From Prorocentrum cordatum (lineage: Eukaryota > Sar > Dinophyceae > Prorocentrales > Prorocentraceae): a DNA stretch of 64,000 bases. Below, one piece after another: positions 46,850 through 56,744 of this stretch (positions are counted from its first letter, which is position 1; each line of letters opens with the position of its first letter). Under the pieces are notes generated by a model. It searched no databases and was not told where the DNA came from. It worked only from the letters and a program-made list of their open reading frames with translations. Where the stretch lies: positions 120,278 to 184,277 of the forward strand of contig CAUYUJ010017883.1 of NCBI GenBank assembly GCA_963575745.1, read 5' to 3'. The position numbers were made by a program, and so were the translations under genes.

Positions 46850-47926
46850 ATGTGTGGCTGGGACTGCAAGTCTTGCGGCTATCACAATTACGGCTTCCGT
46901 GCTCGCTGCCGCCAGGCCGGGTGCAATGGGCAAGGGCCAAAGGGTGCGTCCTTGGTGCCTGCGTCTCCGCCGTGGCGTGTGCCTCGTGGTGCTTGGGCAT
47001 ATCCTCCTCCTGCTGTGTTCGAAGCCCCTCGGCGCAAGGCAGGAAGCAACGGAAAGGTCAAAGGTGCTGGCGGCGGTGGGCAGCAGCAGCAGCAGGCTTT
47101 CGACTCGGAGCAGGCTAAAGTGTGGCTTGAGATGTCTGCTGATCAGTTCGAAGCGGCCGCTGCTGTTTTGTCTCAGTCCGCCCGCGACAAGCTCAAGCGC
47201 GTGCGATGGGAGCGTGAGAACGGGTTCGAGGGCTTGGTTTCGGTCAAGGGGGCCAAGGACGTGCAGCAGGCCATTGACAGCAAGGCCGCAGAACTGCAGC
47301 GTGCCTGTTCTTCCTTTGACAAAGCGAAGGTGGCCATTCAGAAGGCCGTGGAGCAATATGCATCCTCCAGGGCCCTTGTGGGCAAGTTGGAACAGGAGCT
47401 CGATCAGATGGTGGATGAGGCCAAGGCCAAGGCGGCTCGTGGCCCCCCCGCCACGGCGGCGGCGGCGGAGTCGGCGGTCTCGGCGGCCTCGCACGTGGCG
47501 AAGGTACTCAGCAGTCACCCTGGCTGGCAGCAGCAGGTCGGTGCAGCGCTGGCGGAGCCGCTCACGGTGCTGTTGCAGGCGCTCGCGGCCCACCGGGATG
47601 GAGTCGGAGGAGCGGCGCTGGCGGGGGCCGCCGCTGCGGCCACAGCAGCGGCGGCAGGAGGCGGCGGTGCTGCAGAGGGTGCTACGGATACTGGAGGCGG
47701 TGCGGCGTGCATCGTTGATCTCAGTGGTGAAAGTCTCCCAGTGCCCGAGGACGTGCATCGCAGCAGCTTGTCCGACGCGGAGTGGGGCAACATGGTGGAA
47801 GGCCTGTCGCCAGACTTCCCGATCTCAGATGCCGACAAGAAGCGTCTCATCCAGGAGCTTCGTGAGGAGGCCAACAAGAAATTACGATCGGCAGGGTCAC
47901 TGGGCGAAGGGAGGTCTCATTCCTAA
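46850..47926 (+). CDS. LINE ORF1 protein (zinc finger, helical region)
   Basis: 358 codons, ATG at 46,850 about 110 nt after the relict leader, TAA at 47,924-47,926. The N-terminus has a RanBP2-like zinc finger: Trp4, Cys6-x2-Cys9, Asn13, Cys20-x4-Cys25. Then comes a Gly/Pro/Arg linker with a Gln run, a charged predicted helical or coiled-coil region (about residues 85-200, e.g. LVGKLEQELDQMVDEAKAKA), an Ala/Gly-rich stretch (about 200-285) and a charged C-terminus. Expected role: nucleic-acid binding and assembly of the retrotransposition particle. This is the only undamaged reading frame of the element. The endonuclease frame starts 25 nt downstream in a different phase and is already open in overlap with ORF1, so reinitiation or a +1 shift could have joined them. 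Confidence 0.75.
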   Translation: MCGWDCKSCGYHNYGFRARCRQAGCNGQGPKGASLVPASPPWRVPRGAWAYPPPAVFEAPRRKAGSNGKVKGAGGGGQQQQQAFDSEQAKVWLEMSADQFEAAAAVLSQSARDKLKRVRWERENGFEGLVSVKGAKDVQQAIDSKAAELQRACSSFDKAKVAIQKAVEQYASSRALVGKLEQELDQMVDEAKAKAARGPPATAAAAESAVSAASHVAKVLSSHPGWQQQVGAALAEPLTVLLQALAAHRDGVGGAALAGAAAAATAAAAGGGGAAEGATDTGGGAACIVDLSGESLPVPEDVHRSSLSDAEWGNMVEGLSPDFPISDADKKRLIQELREEANKKLRSAGSLGEGRSHS

Positions 47927-47951
47927 CCCGAAAATATGGAGGGTGCTCACG

Positions 47952-49085
47952 ATGAACGTCAATATTTTCTCTGCGTTCGCAGACTTGTTGGCGACCGAGG
48001 ATGCGGGCGCGAAGTGTCTGATGTTCGATCAGGCGGACGCCATCGTGGTCCAGGAGGCACATCTGAATCCACGTGAATACGAGGAGGAGTCGTGCAGGAT
48101 GCGTGTTTTGGGTAGGAACTGCATGCTGTCTCCTGCAGTGGAGTGTATTGATGGGCGTCGTGGTTCAGGCAGTGGTGGATTGCTCTGTTGTTGTGCGCAG
48201 CATCATGGGCTAGGAGTGATCGAAGGAGTGGAATGTGTCATTGCTCCAGGGCGGGCGGCTTGCTGCTTGCATTCTGGATTCTCGAAGGCGGGGGTTGTCC
48301 TAGTGAACGTGCACCTTCATGACAAGATTGGCATGGCAGCCGCTAACCTTGAGATTTTATTCTTGGTGGCGGAGCGTGTGCGCATGATAGGCAGGCCCTG
48401 CGTGATTGCGAGTGACTTCTACAGTGAGCCAGACGATCTACGAGCAGCAGGAGTGATGGATTGGTTCGATGCGACCATTGTTTGCCCTGGTGTTGGGACC
48501 TGTGCTCCTGCGGGCCGCCAGGTCGATTTCTTCTAGGTGTCAGAGGGCCTTGAGGCAGTGGCAGCTCATGTGCATCCCGATGTGCCACTCAGTCCTCATT
48601 CGGCGGTATGTCTACAGATCGCTTCTACTGGGGGCAGGCCCAAAATGCGAGTCCTGCCTGTCCCGCGCCTATTTCCTGATGATCGGCCTGATGGATGCTC
48701 GAGCTTTAATTCCGAAAGTATGTGGGTCAATATTCGACAGTACATGCCGACGGGCCAGGTCACACAGGAGCAGTTGTCTCGGGGCTGGGAGGCATTCGTG
48801 TCAGCTGCTGAGCAGCAATGGGTCGACGTGTTTCAGGTGCCGCCCGATCTGGCTCGGAAAATGTGTGGGCGCGATCGAAGGGTGGGGCCTAAAAGGGTAG
48901 ACGCATTGCCCAGACTGCTTCCCAGGTTCCCCCGTGCGTCGCCTGCCGTTCTCTGGCTTCGGAGCATTGGTGTGGCGCTCAGAGTTGCTGGTTGTTGGCA
49001 GCCGCCTCTTACTCGCATGCGTGCGCTTTCTTCGGCTCGCAAGCTTTTTTCGTACGGCGCCTGCGGCAGTGACCTCGGTACCTGA
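47952..49085 (+). pseudogene. LINE ORF2, AP-type endonuclease domain, broken
   Basis: From ATG 47,952 the frame shows endonuclease/exonuclease/phosphatase-fold landmarks: Glu35 in VVQEAHL, NVHLHDK at 119-125, Asp155 in VIASDFYS, Asp192 in RQVDFF, and, after the stop, His216 in SPHSAV. This domain would nick the target DNA. TAG at 48,534-48,536 interrupts it between VDFF and VSEGLEAV in the same phase. The usual Asn after GDF is replaced by Tyr in SDFYS, a likely loss of an active-site residue. The frame then continues to 49,085, where phase is lost before the RT. Confidence 0.75.
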
Positions 49086-50049
49086 TGGAGATGTGGGGCG
49101 CTGGTGGTGTATGCTGTCTTTGATTCCGTTGGGAGATACGGAGGTGTGGGCTTTGCGGATTCTGGCTAGCGCGGTCAAGCATCGAGCTGCGCAGCTGGCA
49201 GAATGTGATATGAAGCAACGCATTGGCGAGTTCAGGAAGTGGGTCGCTGCTCAAGCGGGCGCAGGTGCTGGAGGTCTGTTCGCCATCACGCGTGAGAAGG
49301 TTCCTTGGGCCCCCTGCGCCCCTGTTCGGGAACGTGCTCACCTTCCTGTTCACAAGCAACGTGAGATGTGCTTGCGGCAAGAGGAGTGGCCCCGCTGGTG
49401 GAAGGTGGGGCAGTGGCATCAGTGTGTCAGTTGGCCTGAAGAGCTGGGTGAACGGCCTCCCAGGCCTAGCGTCGAGCTGATGAGGAAGGTCCTTCGGACA
49501 TTCAAGAAGACCTCAGGCGTTGGGTTTGATTCTGTTCGTCCGAGACATTCGTTGGAGCTTGATGACATGGCCTTGGAGTGTCTTATTGATCTTCTGATGT
49601 CGGTCGAGGCGTCGGCGCAGTGGCCCAAGTTCAGCGCCGAACTTGCCTTCTTACAGAAGAGGCTTGGCGGAGTTCGACCGAGTGCTCTGATCCATGTCTG
49701 GTCGAGAACACAGGCCCGCTCGCGGCGCCCGCTGGCTTTGTCCTGGGAGAAGGCCAATCAGATGTCTTACTTCTGGGCGTCTGCGGGGAAGTCTTGTGAA
49801 CGGGCGGTGTGGCAACAATCTGCTTGGTCCGAATGGGCAACGTGCAAGTCTCGGGAAGATGGGTCTCGTGGGGGGCTCTGGTGCTCGGCTCAGGTTCTCC
49901 TGGACCTCTTGAAGGCCTTCGTGCAGGTCCAGCATCATGGGCTCCTTCAAGCTGCGGTGGCGACTGGGTTTCCTCTATGGCAGTTGAGGCTCCAGGTGGA
50001 GCTGTGTCGTATGCAAGAGGTTTCTTGCGTTGGGCGCTGTGGTGTCTGA
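48990..50049 (+). pseudogene. LINE ORF2, reverse transcriptase fingers and motif A
   Basis: In the +1 phase relative to the endonuclease. Conserved pieces: linker with VKHRAAQLAE, then a finger motif KKTSGVGFDSVRPRH (about 49,504-49,550), then palm motif A LLDLLKAFVQVQHHGLL with the catalytic Asp at 49,903-49,905. The frame stops at 50,049 just after motif A, and motif B continues in another phase from about 50,035. Reading in this phase becomes convincing somewhere between 49,000 and 49,090; the exact shift point is not determined. Confidence 0.75.
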
Positions 50050-50407
50050 AGGTATTGTTACGGAACAAACGATTCTTCCAGGGGGTGGCTGGGCGACAAC
50101 GGTGCTTAAGTTAGCGCTCATCCTTCCCCTGGACAAGGTGTGCTCACTACGTCGAACGGCCATGCCTATGGTGGTGGTTGATGATCTGTTGTTGCAACGC
50201 GTGGGCGGGCGTGATCGTGTGTGTCGTGGACTAGTTCAGGCAACTACGGATCTGCAGAGCATTCTGGCTGAATATGATTTGCATGTGCACGCCGCTACAA
50301 CGCGTGTCTTGTCCAATGATGCGATGGCGCGTGGGGTGGTTGCATGTCAGCTGGCTCGAACCACGGGTGCGATTGCAGTGAAGCATGAAAGGAGTTTTGG
50401 GAGTTGA
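50030..50407 (+). pseudogene. LINE ORF2, reverse transcriptase motifs B and C
   Basis: Third phase. Motif B is ILPGGGWATTVLKLAL (from about 50,072) and motif C is MVVVDDLLLQ, with the two catalytic Asp codons at 50,180-50,185. The usual aromatic residue of YxDD is Val. Both metal-binding aspartates survive, so the RT core was lost by indels rather than by active-site substitution. The phase ends at 50,407; homology moves to the next phase at about 50,394. Confidence 0.75.
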
Positions 50408-51293
50408 TTGTACTGCATGAGGGCGCATTTGCCGCACTGTTCGCATATCCAAGGCGGTTCAAGCTCGACTGAAGGTCAGGCGCGCGAAGAAGTCCTGGAC
50501 AGGTACCAAGAAACGTCTTGTTGCAGCGCGGATTGCTCGAGCTGGCATTGAGGCGATCGGCTCGCGTCACATGTCGGTCACTGGGTGTAGTGCTGGTGAA
50601 CTGGAGTCGGCTCGCGCTCTGGCTTTCTCAGCCATCGAACCGCGAACGACAGGGAAGATCAGGACTTTGACTTTCTTGTGCCACGGCAAGATCGATCCGC
50701 TCTACAGGGCGACGCTGCTGCCGATCGTAGCCTTCGTGCGGGCCATCTGGGAGTCCTGGGTGCCTGCCCGTGTTCTGGGGGCGTCGATGTTGGGCTGCCA
50801 GTGGATCAAGCACTGGGCGCAGGTCCAAGGTCCTTGTGGGGCCGTTCGGCTTTCTCTGGAGCGTGTTGGCTGGGCGGTCATAGAACCCTTTCGGTGGCTC
50901 ACGCACGAAGGTGACCTGATCGATGTGAGGGAGGTGTGTCCGTGGTACATCACGCAGTTACTGGAGAGGGCTATTCTAGCATGGCAGTGGGTGTATGTTG
51001 CCCTGGACGAGTCTCTGGGGCATCTGGAGAAAGGCGCTGTCTGGGAGCCGATCCGTCTCTTGTTGTCCACGGGCCGATGTGTTTCCCAGGAGTGCAAAAA
51101 CCTGCCGAGACTGGATTTCGCTCAACGAGGTTACCTTAGATCCGTGGTCGTGGATGGTCAGTGGCCGATGACCAGGAAGTTCGAGGCAGGGTACGTGGAG
51201 AATGATGGCTGCCTGTCGTGTGATTCGACGGGCACGCTTTTTGCACAGACACTTCTTCTGCGAGGGAGAGGATCATCTGCGCGTGCCTCCTGA
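50394..51293 (+). pseudogene. LINE ORF2, thumb/connector region
   Basis: Back in the endonuclease phase: VLGVDCTA, a TGA at 50,418, then a basic segment (ARLKVRRAKKSWTG, about 50,460) and a long helical region rich in Trp and Leu. No catalytic motif is expected between RT and RNase H. Around 51,205-51,245 it reads DGCLSCDSTGTLF, where a Cys-x2-Cys starts a likely zinc-binding pair that continues in the next phase as HRHFFC. Confidence 0.65.
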
Positions 51294-52473
51294 GTTTCGT
51301 GTCCTGACTGATCGTGCTGACGAACCAGCGGTGAAGCTATCGCTGGAAAGATGTCTGTGGGCAGCTACTCAGGTGCCCGTGGGATGGAGGCCCCCAAGTG
51401 AGCAGCAGGTTGTTTGGGGCAGGCATGAGGGCTTAGGTTTGATTCAAGCGCGTGAGGCCTACCTTGACGGATCCGTTTTTGAGGGCGATTGGGCGGCTGG
51501 CGCTGTGGCTGGCTGGGCCATCGTCACGCTCACGTCGGATCCGCTTGGAATCCTGGATGTGGTTTACGGCCTCTGCGACGGCCCCGTTAGAGACATTGAC
51601 GGGGCTGAATTGTCTGCTCTAATTCAGCTGCTGAAAGTGGCGATGCCCCCGATCGAGGCCGTCACTGACAGCAATTTTGTCTTTGAAGGCATTTATGTTC
51701 GAGGGCCCGACAGGACCGCGGCTTTCTGTTGTGCGTGGGCTTCTTTGTGCCGTGTCTTTTGGAGGCTTCTAGAAGATTTCGGAGGTCTCGGCGTGAACGG
51801 CTTGGTGGTGCGAAAGATAAAGGCGCACTCCACCACCCAGGCCGTAGTGTCGGGGCTCGTGTCTAGACGTGACAAATTCGGAAACGATCAGGCCGATGTG
51901 TGGGCCAAGCATTCGGCTGCTAGAGTGCGTGTGCCCGTCGAGACTAGGATGAGGCGGCTGAAGTCGCTTGCGCTTGTGGAGCGTGTCGCGCACTGGCTTG
52001 GCACCGTCGGGACTGCGACGAACAGTCGGGATTGTGTCGTCGATCGCCGTTCGGCTCGTCCGATTCGGCCCCGCGCGGCTGGCCTGATTCGGCCCGTGCG
52101 ACCGATTCTCGAGCATGATTGGTATGGTCCCGACGGCAGCCGCTGGTGCCGCCGCTGCCGTGTTTCAGAGCCTGGGCAGGCCGAGTGCCCATGGTCAATT
52201 GTTTCCAGAGCTGTTGAGGCCTCCAGGAAGCTTGAGGCAAGAGGAGAGAGGCCGCATAAGTTGGTTGTTCTCGACACGGAGCCCTCTCTTTGGGCTCAGA
52301 ATATTCCGTCGATCGCGTGCTTAGCATGTGGTTCTTTTTCCGCCAGACACTTGAAGAGTCTCCTTGCACCCTGTAAGAGGCCTGGGGCTCATGGGATTAA
52401 AGTCCTAAGGAGACTCGAAGCTGGCAGGCTCCCCGAGGGAACGCGTGTGGCTGCCTTCCTTGTAGAGGTCTAG
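51202..52473 (+). pseudogene. LINE ORF2, RNase H domain and Cys-rich C-terminus
   Basis: Open for 423 codons in the +1 phase, convincing from HRHFFC near 51,245. RNase H catalytic residues are all present (numbered from 51,202): Asp89 in AYLDGS, Glu136 in DGAELSAL, Asp156 in VTDSNF, His209 in KAHSTTQ and Asp232 in NDQADVWAK. The tail holds two Cys-x2-Cys pairs, WCRRC near residue 320 and CLACGSFSARHLKSLLAPC near residue 380, probably one or two zinc fingers. The domain removes RNA from the RNA-DNA hybrid. TAG at 52,471-52,473 ends the coding unit. Confidence 0.75.
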
Positions 52474-52489
52474 ACTGCCAGGTGGTTGT

Positions 52490-52511
52490 GAGGCGCTCGG
52501 ATGCGCGCCTC
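52490..52511 (+). other. 3-prime UTR hairpin of the LINE
   Basis: GAGGCGC (52,490-52,496) pairs with GCGCCTC (52,505-52,511) across an 8-nt loop, 17 nt after the stop codon and about 15 nt before the GGA array. Non-LTR elements often carry a 3-prime structure recognised by their own RT; this is a candidate. Confidence 0.45.
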
Positions 52512-52525
52512 GATGAGTCAGGAAG

Positions 52526-52712
52526 AAGGAGGAGGAGGAGGAGGAGGAGGAGGAGGAGGAGGAGGAGGAGGAGGAGGAGGAGGAGGAGGAGGAGGAGGGA
52601 GGAGGAGGCGGAGGAGGAGGAGGGAAACGGGGAGGAGGAGGAGGAGGAGGGAGGAGGAGGAGGAGGAGGAGGAGGAGGAGGAGGAGGAGGAGGGAGGAGG
52701 AGGAGGAGGCCA
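52526..52712. repeat. (GGA)n array on the 3-prime side of the LINE
   Basis: GGA triplets with the AAACGGGGAGG interruption at about 52,624. It directly follows the short 3-prime UTR and stands where a poly(A) tail would be. Confidence 0.92.
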
Positions 52713-53912
52713 CCGGGCCACCCGGTCACCCGCTGTCGCTCTGGTGGAGTGGCTTTCACCGCGCGGCCGGCAGGCGGGAACGTGCTCCAGTCGCTGGGCG
52801 CGCCCCAGCAGGACGGCCTGCGCGCGCGCCCTGCTCCTCGGGGGCACCCCTTCCTCGAGGGCGGGAGCACGGGGACCATAATTATGGTCCGACGAAGGCA
52901 TCTATACAGTCAAAAACCCTAATAAGGACGCGCGACTTTGCTCAGGGTACCCTCGCGTCCTTGCTCTTCCTTGCTCTTGCGTCCTCGAGGTTTTCGTCGT
53001 CCGCCGCCCCAAGAATCCCAACTTCGGCTTCCAAGGGTCTTGCGTCCTTGCCGCGCGTCCTTATTGGGTTTTTGCCTGTACACCACCACCGTGCCAGGCC
53101 AGGGAAATCCTGGATCCTAGGCTGGTGTTTATGGACCCTCCTGGCCTCGGCCAGGAGGCCGTGCGCACCATGCCAGGACCAGGATGGCCCTGGCTTGAAA
53201 CGGTGGTGGTGTGTACGTAGATGCCTTCTGCGTACACGACCAGGATGTCGCGGGATCTTGTCGAAGCCGACCTTGGTCATTGTTCATGTCGGCCATCGCC
53301 AGTGCGCGAGGGTGATTCACGAAACGACGCTGTCCAAGGTAGACGGTGACCAAGATCGGCACGACGTTTCCGCGTTCCGTCTTGGTCATGGTCCCCATTC
53401 TCTCCCCTTCCACTCCCGAGCCCGCTCGGGCTGACCCCGAATAATCCCCAAAGGCTTGACTTCTCGCCAGTCGGCTCGCGGGGATCAGGCTGGATAAGCC
53501 AATTTAGATTCAGACGCATCCAGGTACAGTCGTCCCGCATGGTAAGGATGAGCGACTTTCCAAGGTTACTCTTGCATCCTTCTCCTTCGACCCATCCCTG
53601 ACCGCTTTCGCTGGTCGCGCCCCGCTCGCAGAGTGTGTACATGGCCTTCCAAGGCCCTCGCATCCTTACTGTGCGTCCTTATTGTACAGGTTGACTGTAC
53701 CTCAGTCGACTGGATCCCTTTCGGCGTCTCGGGATTGTTGAGCCCTTCGGCCGATGAGGGAGATCTTTGCCCCACGACCCTGTTCGTGGTGTGGTCTCGC
53801 ATGTGAGCCCTGTAGGGTTCCAATATTCAATCGCTTCGCTCATTCCGCCGGCCAATGTTGCATGATCGCTACTGCTTCGCCGTGGGCTCGGGGCCACTGT
53901 GGCGCCGCCGAG
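52713..53912. other. Low-copy DNA with GCGTCCTTG phrases
   Basis: GCGTCCTTGCCGCGCGTCC (53,043) and CGCATCCTTACTGTGCGTCC (53,663) repeat a phrase also found near 20,555. The palindrome at 53,078-53,217 is entered separately. No gene recognised. Confidence 0.45.
53078..53217. repeat. Long imperfect palindrome 2
   Basis: About 140 bp folding around CCTCCTGGCC-TC-GGCCAGGAGG (53,137-53,158). Outer matches: GTACACCACCACCGT on the left against ACGGTGGTGGTGTGTAC on the right, with GCCAGG, CCAGGG, ATCCTGG, TCCT and GGTG pairing in between. Arms differ by small indels. Confidence 0.8.
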
Positions 53913-54078
53913 GAGGAAGAAGATGAGGATGGGGAGGGGGAGGGGAGGAGGAGGAGAGGATGAGAAGGAGAGGAGGAGGATGCAGATAGGTAGGAGGAGG
54001 AGGAGGAGGAGGAGGAGGAGGAGGAGGAGGAGGAGGAGGAGGAGGAGGAAGAGGAAGAGGAAGGGGCGGAGGAGGAAG
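53913..54078. repeat. (GGA)n microsatellite
   Basis: GGA with GATGAGGA interruptions, then a uniform core at 53,992-54,050. Confidence 0.92.
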
Positions 54079-54079
54079 T

Positions 54080-54880
54080 CTCTCGATGGCATCTTGTGTT
54101 GCTCTTGGGGCCAAACAGGGTCGTCGTCAAGATGCTTCTTTGGGAGGCCTCTTGGGGTCTTTTGAGAAGCAATTCGGGGGCGCCTGGGAGGCATTTTTGA
54201 AGCCTTCTGGGGAGCCTCCTGGGGGTCTCCTGGTGCCTCTTGGGGGCCTCTTGGCGGCATCTCGGGGCCTCTTGGGGGCCTCTCGGGGCCTCCTGGGGCC
54301 CTCTTGGGGCGGAAGGCGCGAGGTTTCGGTTCGTGGTCCCCCTCTTGGGCCCCTCTTGTGGCCGTCTTGGGACCGTCTTGGGCCGTCTTGGGCGCCTCTT
54401 GGGCCGTCTCGGGACCCTCTTGGGCCCTCTTGGGGCCCTCTTGGAAGCCGTCTTGGGCCGTCTTGCGGCCATCTTGGGGCCTCTTGGCCACTCTTGGGGC
54501 GCTTTGGGGGACCTTGTGAGCCTTCTAGGGGCGCCGGGAAGCCGAAAAGGTGGAAACGCCGAAATCTGTCCAAAACCTAAGGGAAAGCATGGAATTTCGT
54601 CTCTTGGAGCGCTCGAGGAAGTGCTCTAGGAAGCCTCTTGTGGCATCGAAGAGGCTTCTTGGGCCATCCTGGAGGCCTCTTGGGCCGTCTGGAGGCCATC
54701 TTGGACGTCATGGAGCGATCTTCGGGCGTCTCGGGGCTCTATTGGACCATGTTGGGGGCTTCTCGGGGCCCTGTTGGGGCGATCCTGAGGGCCCTGGGGG
54801 AGTCTCCCAGGACCCTCCCGAGCTCCTCCCAGGACCCTCTCGGGCTCCTCTCGGGGTACTTTTGATCCAGGGCCCCCAGG
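54080..54880 (+). repeat. CTCTTGGGCC minisatellite, block 6
   Basis: Directly after the GGA array, as at 16.0, 28.4 and 30.3 kb. Carries a diverged AT-richer module at about 54,540-54,602 (GAAAAGGTGGAAACGCCGAA, then CCAAAACCTAAGGG). Confidence 0.75.
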
Positions 54881-55227
54881 AGCCGCCCCGCGCGCGCGAA
54901 CAAGAAATATTGTTAACCTGTTACCGGAGATCTTAGCACGCCTCTTGCCCGTTGGGCCGGCGAATTTCGTCTGGATTTAGTCGGATTTGGTCGGCATCTG
55001 AACTGGACGAAAAGGTGAAATGGGCTGGTCGAAATCTGGACGAACTCCTGTCGAATCACGTTCACAATAGGGACGCAGAGGTCCACAGAGGTTCCTGTGA
55101 AGGCTCACCAAGTGTTTTGATGAATCCCGTCCGGCTGCCCATGCAGCTGCTGCACGGGCTCGGACCCGGCCAGACTGGACACTCAAAGGAGCCCTAACTA
55201 GGATTTTGCCTCCAACATCATGTTTGT
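54881..55227. other. Low-copy DNA, no gene recognised
   Basis: Short TCGTCTGGATTTAGTCGGAT words near 54,966; nothing else seen. Confidence 0.4.
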
Positions 55228-55420
55228 CGAAGAAAAAAACATAAACATAATGTTTTGGCGCTGCGCGCGGTTTTCTCGGATCCGCGCTGGGCCCCCCTGC
55301 AGCGCCTCCAGCGCCCCCCGTGGCGCGCTCCGCGCGCCAGGGAGGGGGGTCCAGCGCAGATCCAAGAAATCCGCACGGAGCGCCAACAAGTTTATGTTTG
55401 TGGCGTTTTTCTTTTTCTAG
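55228..55420. repeat. Long imperfect palindrome 3
   Basis: About 190 bp folding near 55,318. Left arm reads AAACATAAAC, TGGCGCT, TTCTCGGATCCGCGCTGG, CCCCCCT; right arm, reverse complemented, reads AAACATAAAC, TGGCGCT, TTCTTGGATCTGCGCTGG, CCCCCCT. A-rich stretches lie at both outer ends (GAAGAAAAAAAC and, inverted, GTTTTTCTTTTTC). Confidence 0.8.
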
Positions 55421-55890
55421 AGAGGGGATGAGACGGGAGTGGTGGTGGGGAGGGGGCAGGGCGGGAGGAGTAGGAGGAGGACGGGGAACGGAGGGGAGGG
55501 GCGGATGCGTAGGCACGCGGGGGATGTGGTGCACTCGGGCGGGGCGGCACTCGCGTTGGATCCAGTGCCTCGGCAGCCTGGGCTGGCGAGCTCGGATGCC
55601 CTGTCGCTGCTGCCCCACCATTTGTGCAGTATGGAGCACGACTGCCGCACTCGGGGCCCCGTGATCGCTTGGCCCGAGTCGCGTCTGTGCCGTGCCATCC
55701 GCTTCCTCTCCCCTCCTCCTTCAGAGCCGATCACATGATAGCCCCAAATCTTCGGCAAAAACACCTTTGCCGTGGTAGGGCCCGCTAGAAGCACAGCCGG
55801 TCGGATGCTGGATCGCAGCTTCAGTTCAGATCAATGATTCCGCGAAGGGTTCATCACTTCAGCTGAAGGGAGGGGGAGTTGGAAGGGAGG
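55421..55890. other. Low-copy DNA, no gene recognised
   Basis: GGGAGG-rich patches at 55,440-55,505; no domain seen in overlapping frames. Confidence 0.4.
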
Positions 55891-56070
55891 GGAAGGAAGG
55901 GAGGAGGAGGAGGAGGAGGAGGAGGCGGAGGCGGAGGATGATGATGATGCTGCTGATGATGATGATGATGATGATGATGATGAGGAGGAGGAGGAGGAGG
56001 AGGAGGAGGAGGAGGAGGAGGCGGAGGAGGAGGAGGAGGAGGAGGAGGAGAAGGCGGAGGAGGACTTCTC
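55891..56070. repeat. (GGA)n with (ATG)n centre
   Basis: GGA/GGC triplets, a GATGATGATGCTGCTGATG patch at 55,936-55,981, then GGA again. Confidence 0.92.
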
Positions 56071-56458
56071 GTCCTCCCCCGCGGGAGGGCCGTATGCCTC
56101 TTCACGGGGTGCTCTTTGGCTTGGGGCCCTGGCGGTGGCCTCGCAGTTGCGCCTCTCGGAACATGCGCGGCTTCCAATGGCCTTTGGCCGCAGCCGTGGC
56201 AGGAACGGCTCTGGGAGGCCCCGACGAAGGTTGGCCGACCTACTGCTACTCTGGTTCTCGGCTAGTTGTGCTAGCCCAGGCATCGGTGCTGAATCTGTGA
56301 AAGAAAGACCCATGAAAACAACAATCTCCGCCTCCCCCCGTGTTCGGTGCAGGACACGAGCAGCGCGGAGGTGCTGATAGCAGAGCTGGGTGGGGGGGGG
56401 CCTTGCCGAGCGCAGCGCGCACGGGATGGGGGGATGAGGGGGAGGATAGACAACGGGG
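56071..56458. other. Low-copy DNA, no gene recognised
   Basis: GC-rich with no recognisable coding frame or repeat. Confidence 0.4.
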
Positions 56459-56668
56459 GGAGGAGGAGAGGAGGAGGAGGAGGAGGAGGAGGAGGAGGAG
56501 GAGGAGGAGGAGGAGGAGGAGGAGGGCGGAGCGGAGGCGGAGGCGGAGGCGGGCGGAGGCGGAGGAGGGGAGGCGGAGGAGGAGGAGGCGGAGGAGGAGG
56601 AGGAGAATGATGAGGAGGAGAAGGCGGAGGCGGAGGAGGAGGAGGAGGATGAGGAGGAGGAGGAGGAG

Positions 56669-56699
<31 letters not shown>

Positions 56700-56735
56700 C
56701 GGACCAGTATCAGGTGCAGGAGCAGGAGGAGGCGT
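56459..56735. repeat. (GGA)n microsatellite
   Basis: GGA with frequent GGC variants and a few GATGAGGA interruptions. Confidence 0.92.
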
Positions 56736-56744
56736 ACCAGCAGG

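Larger units (their letters stand above)
46700..52525 (+). mobile_element. Non-LTR (LINE-type) retrotransposon with spliced leader
   Basis: Full-length but inactive. Order: spliced leader plus relict leader (46,700-46,740), about 110-nt 5-prime leader region, ORF1 (46,850-47,926), then a second coding unit with AP-type endonuclease (47,952-49,085), reverse transcriptase (49,000-50,400), connector (50,394-51,245), RNase H and a Cys-rich tail (to 52,473), and a short 3-prime UTR with a hairpin. Endonuclease-RT-RNase H order is that of non-LTR elements of the I/LOA/Tad-like kind. Lesions: TAG at 48,534, frameshift near 49,000-49,085, frameshift near 50,035-50,049, frameshift just before 50,394, TGA at 50,418, frameshift near 51,245. 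GGA arrays lie on both sides; no poly(A) tail. Confidence 0.85.
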
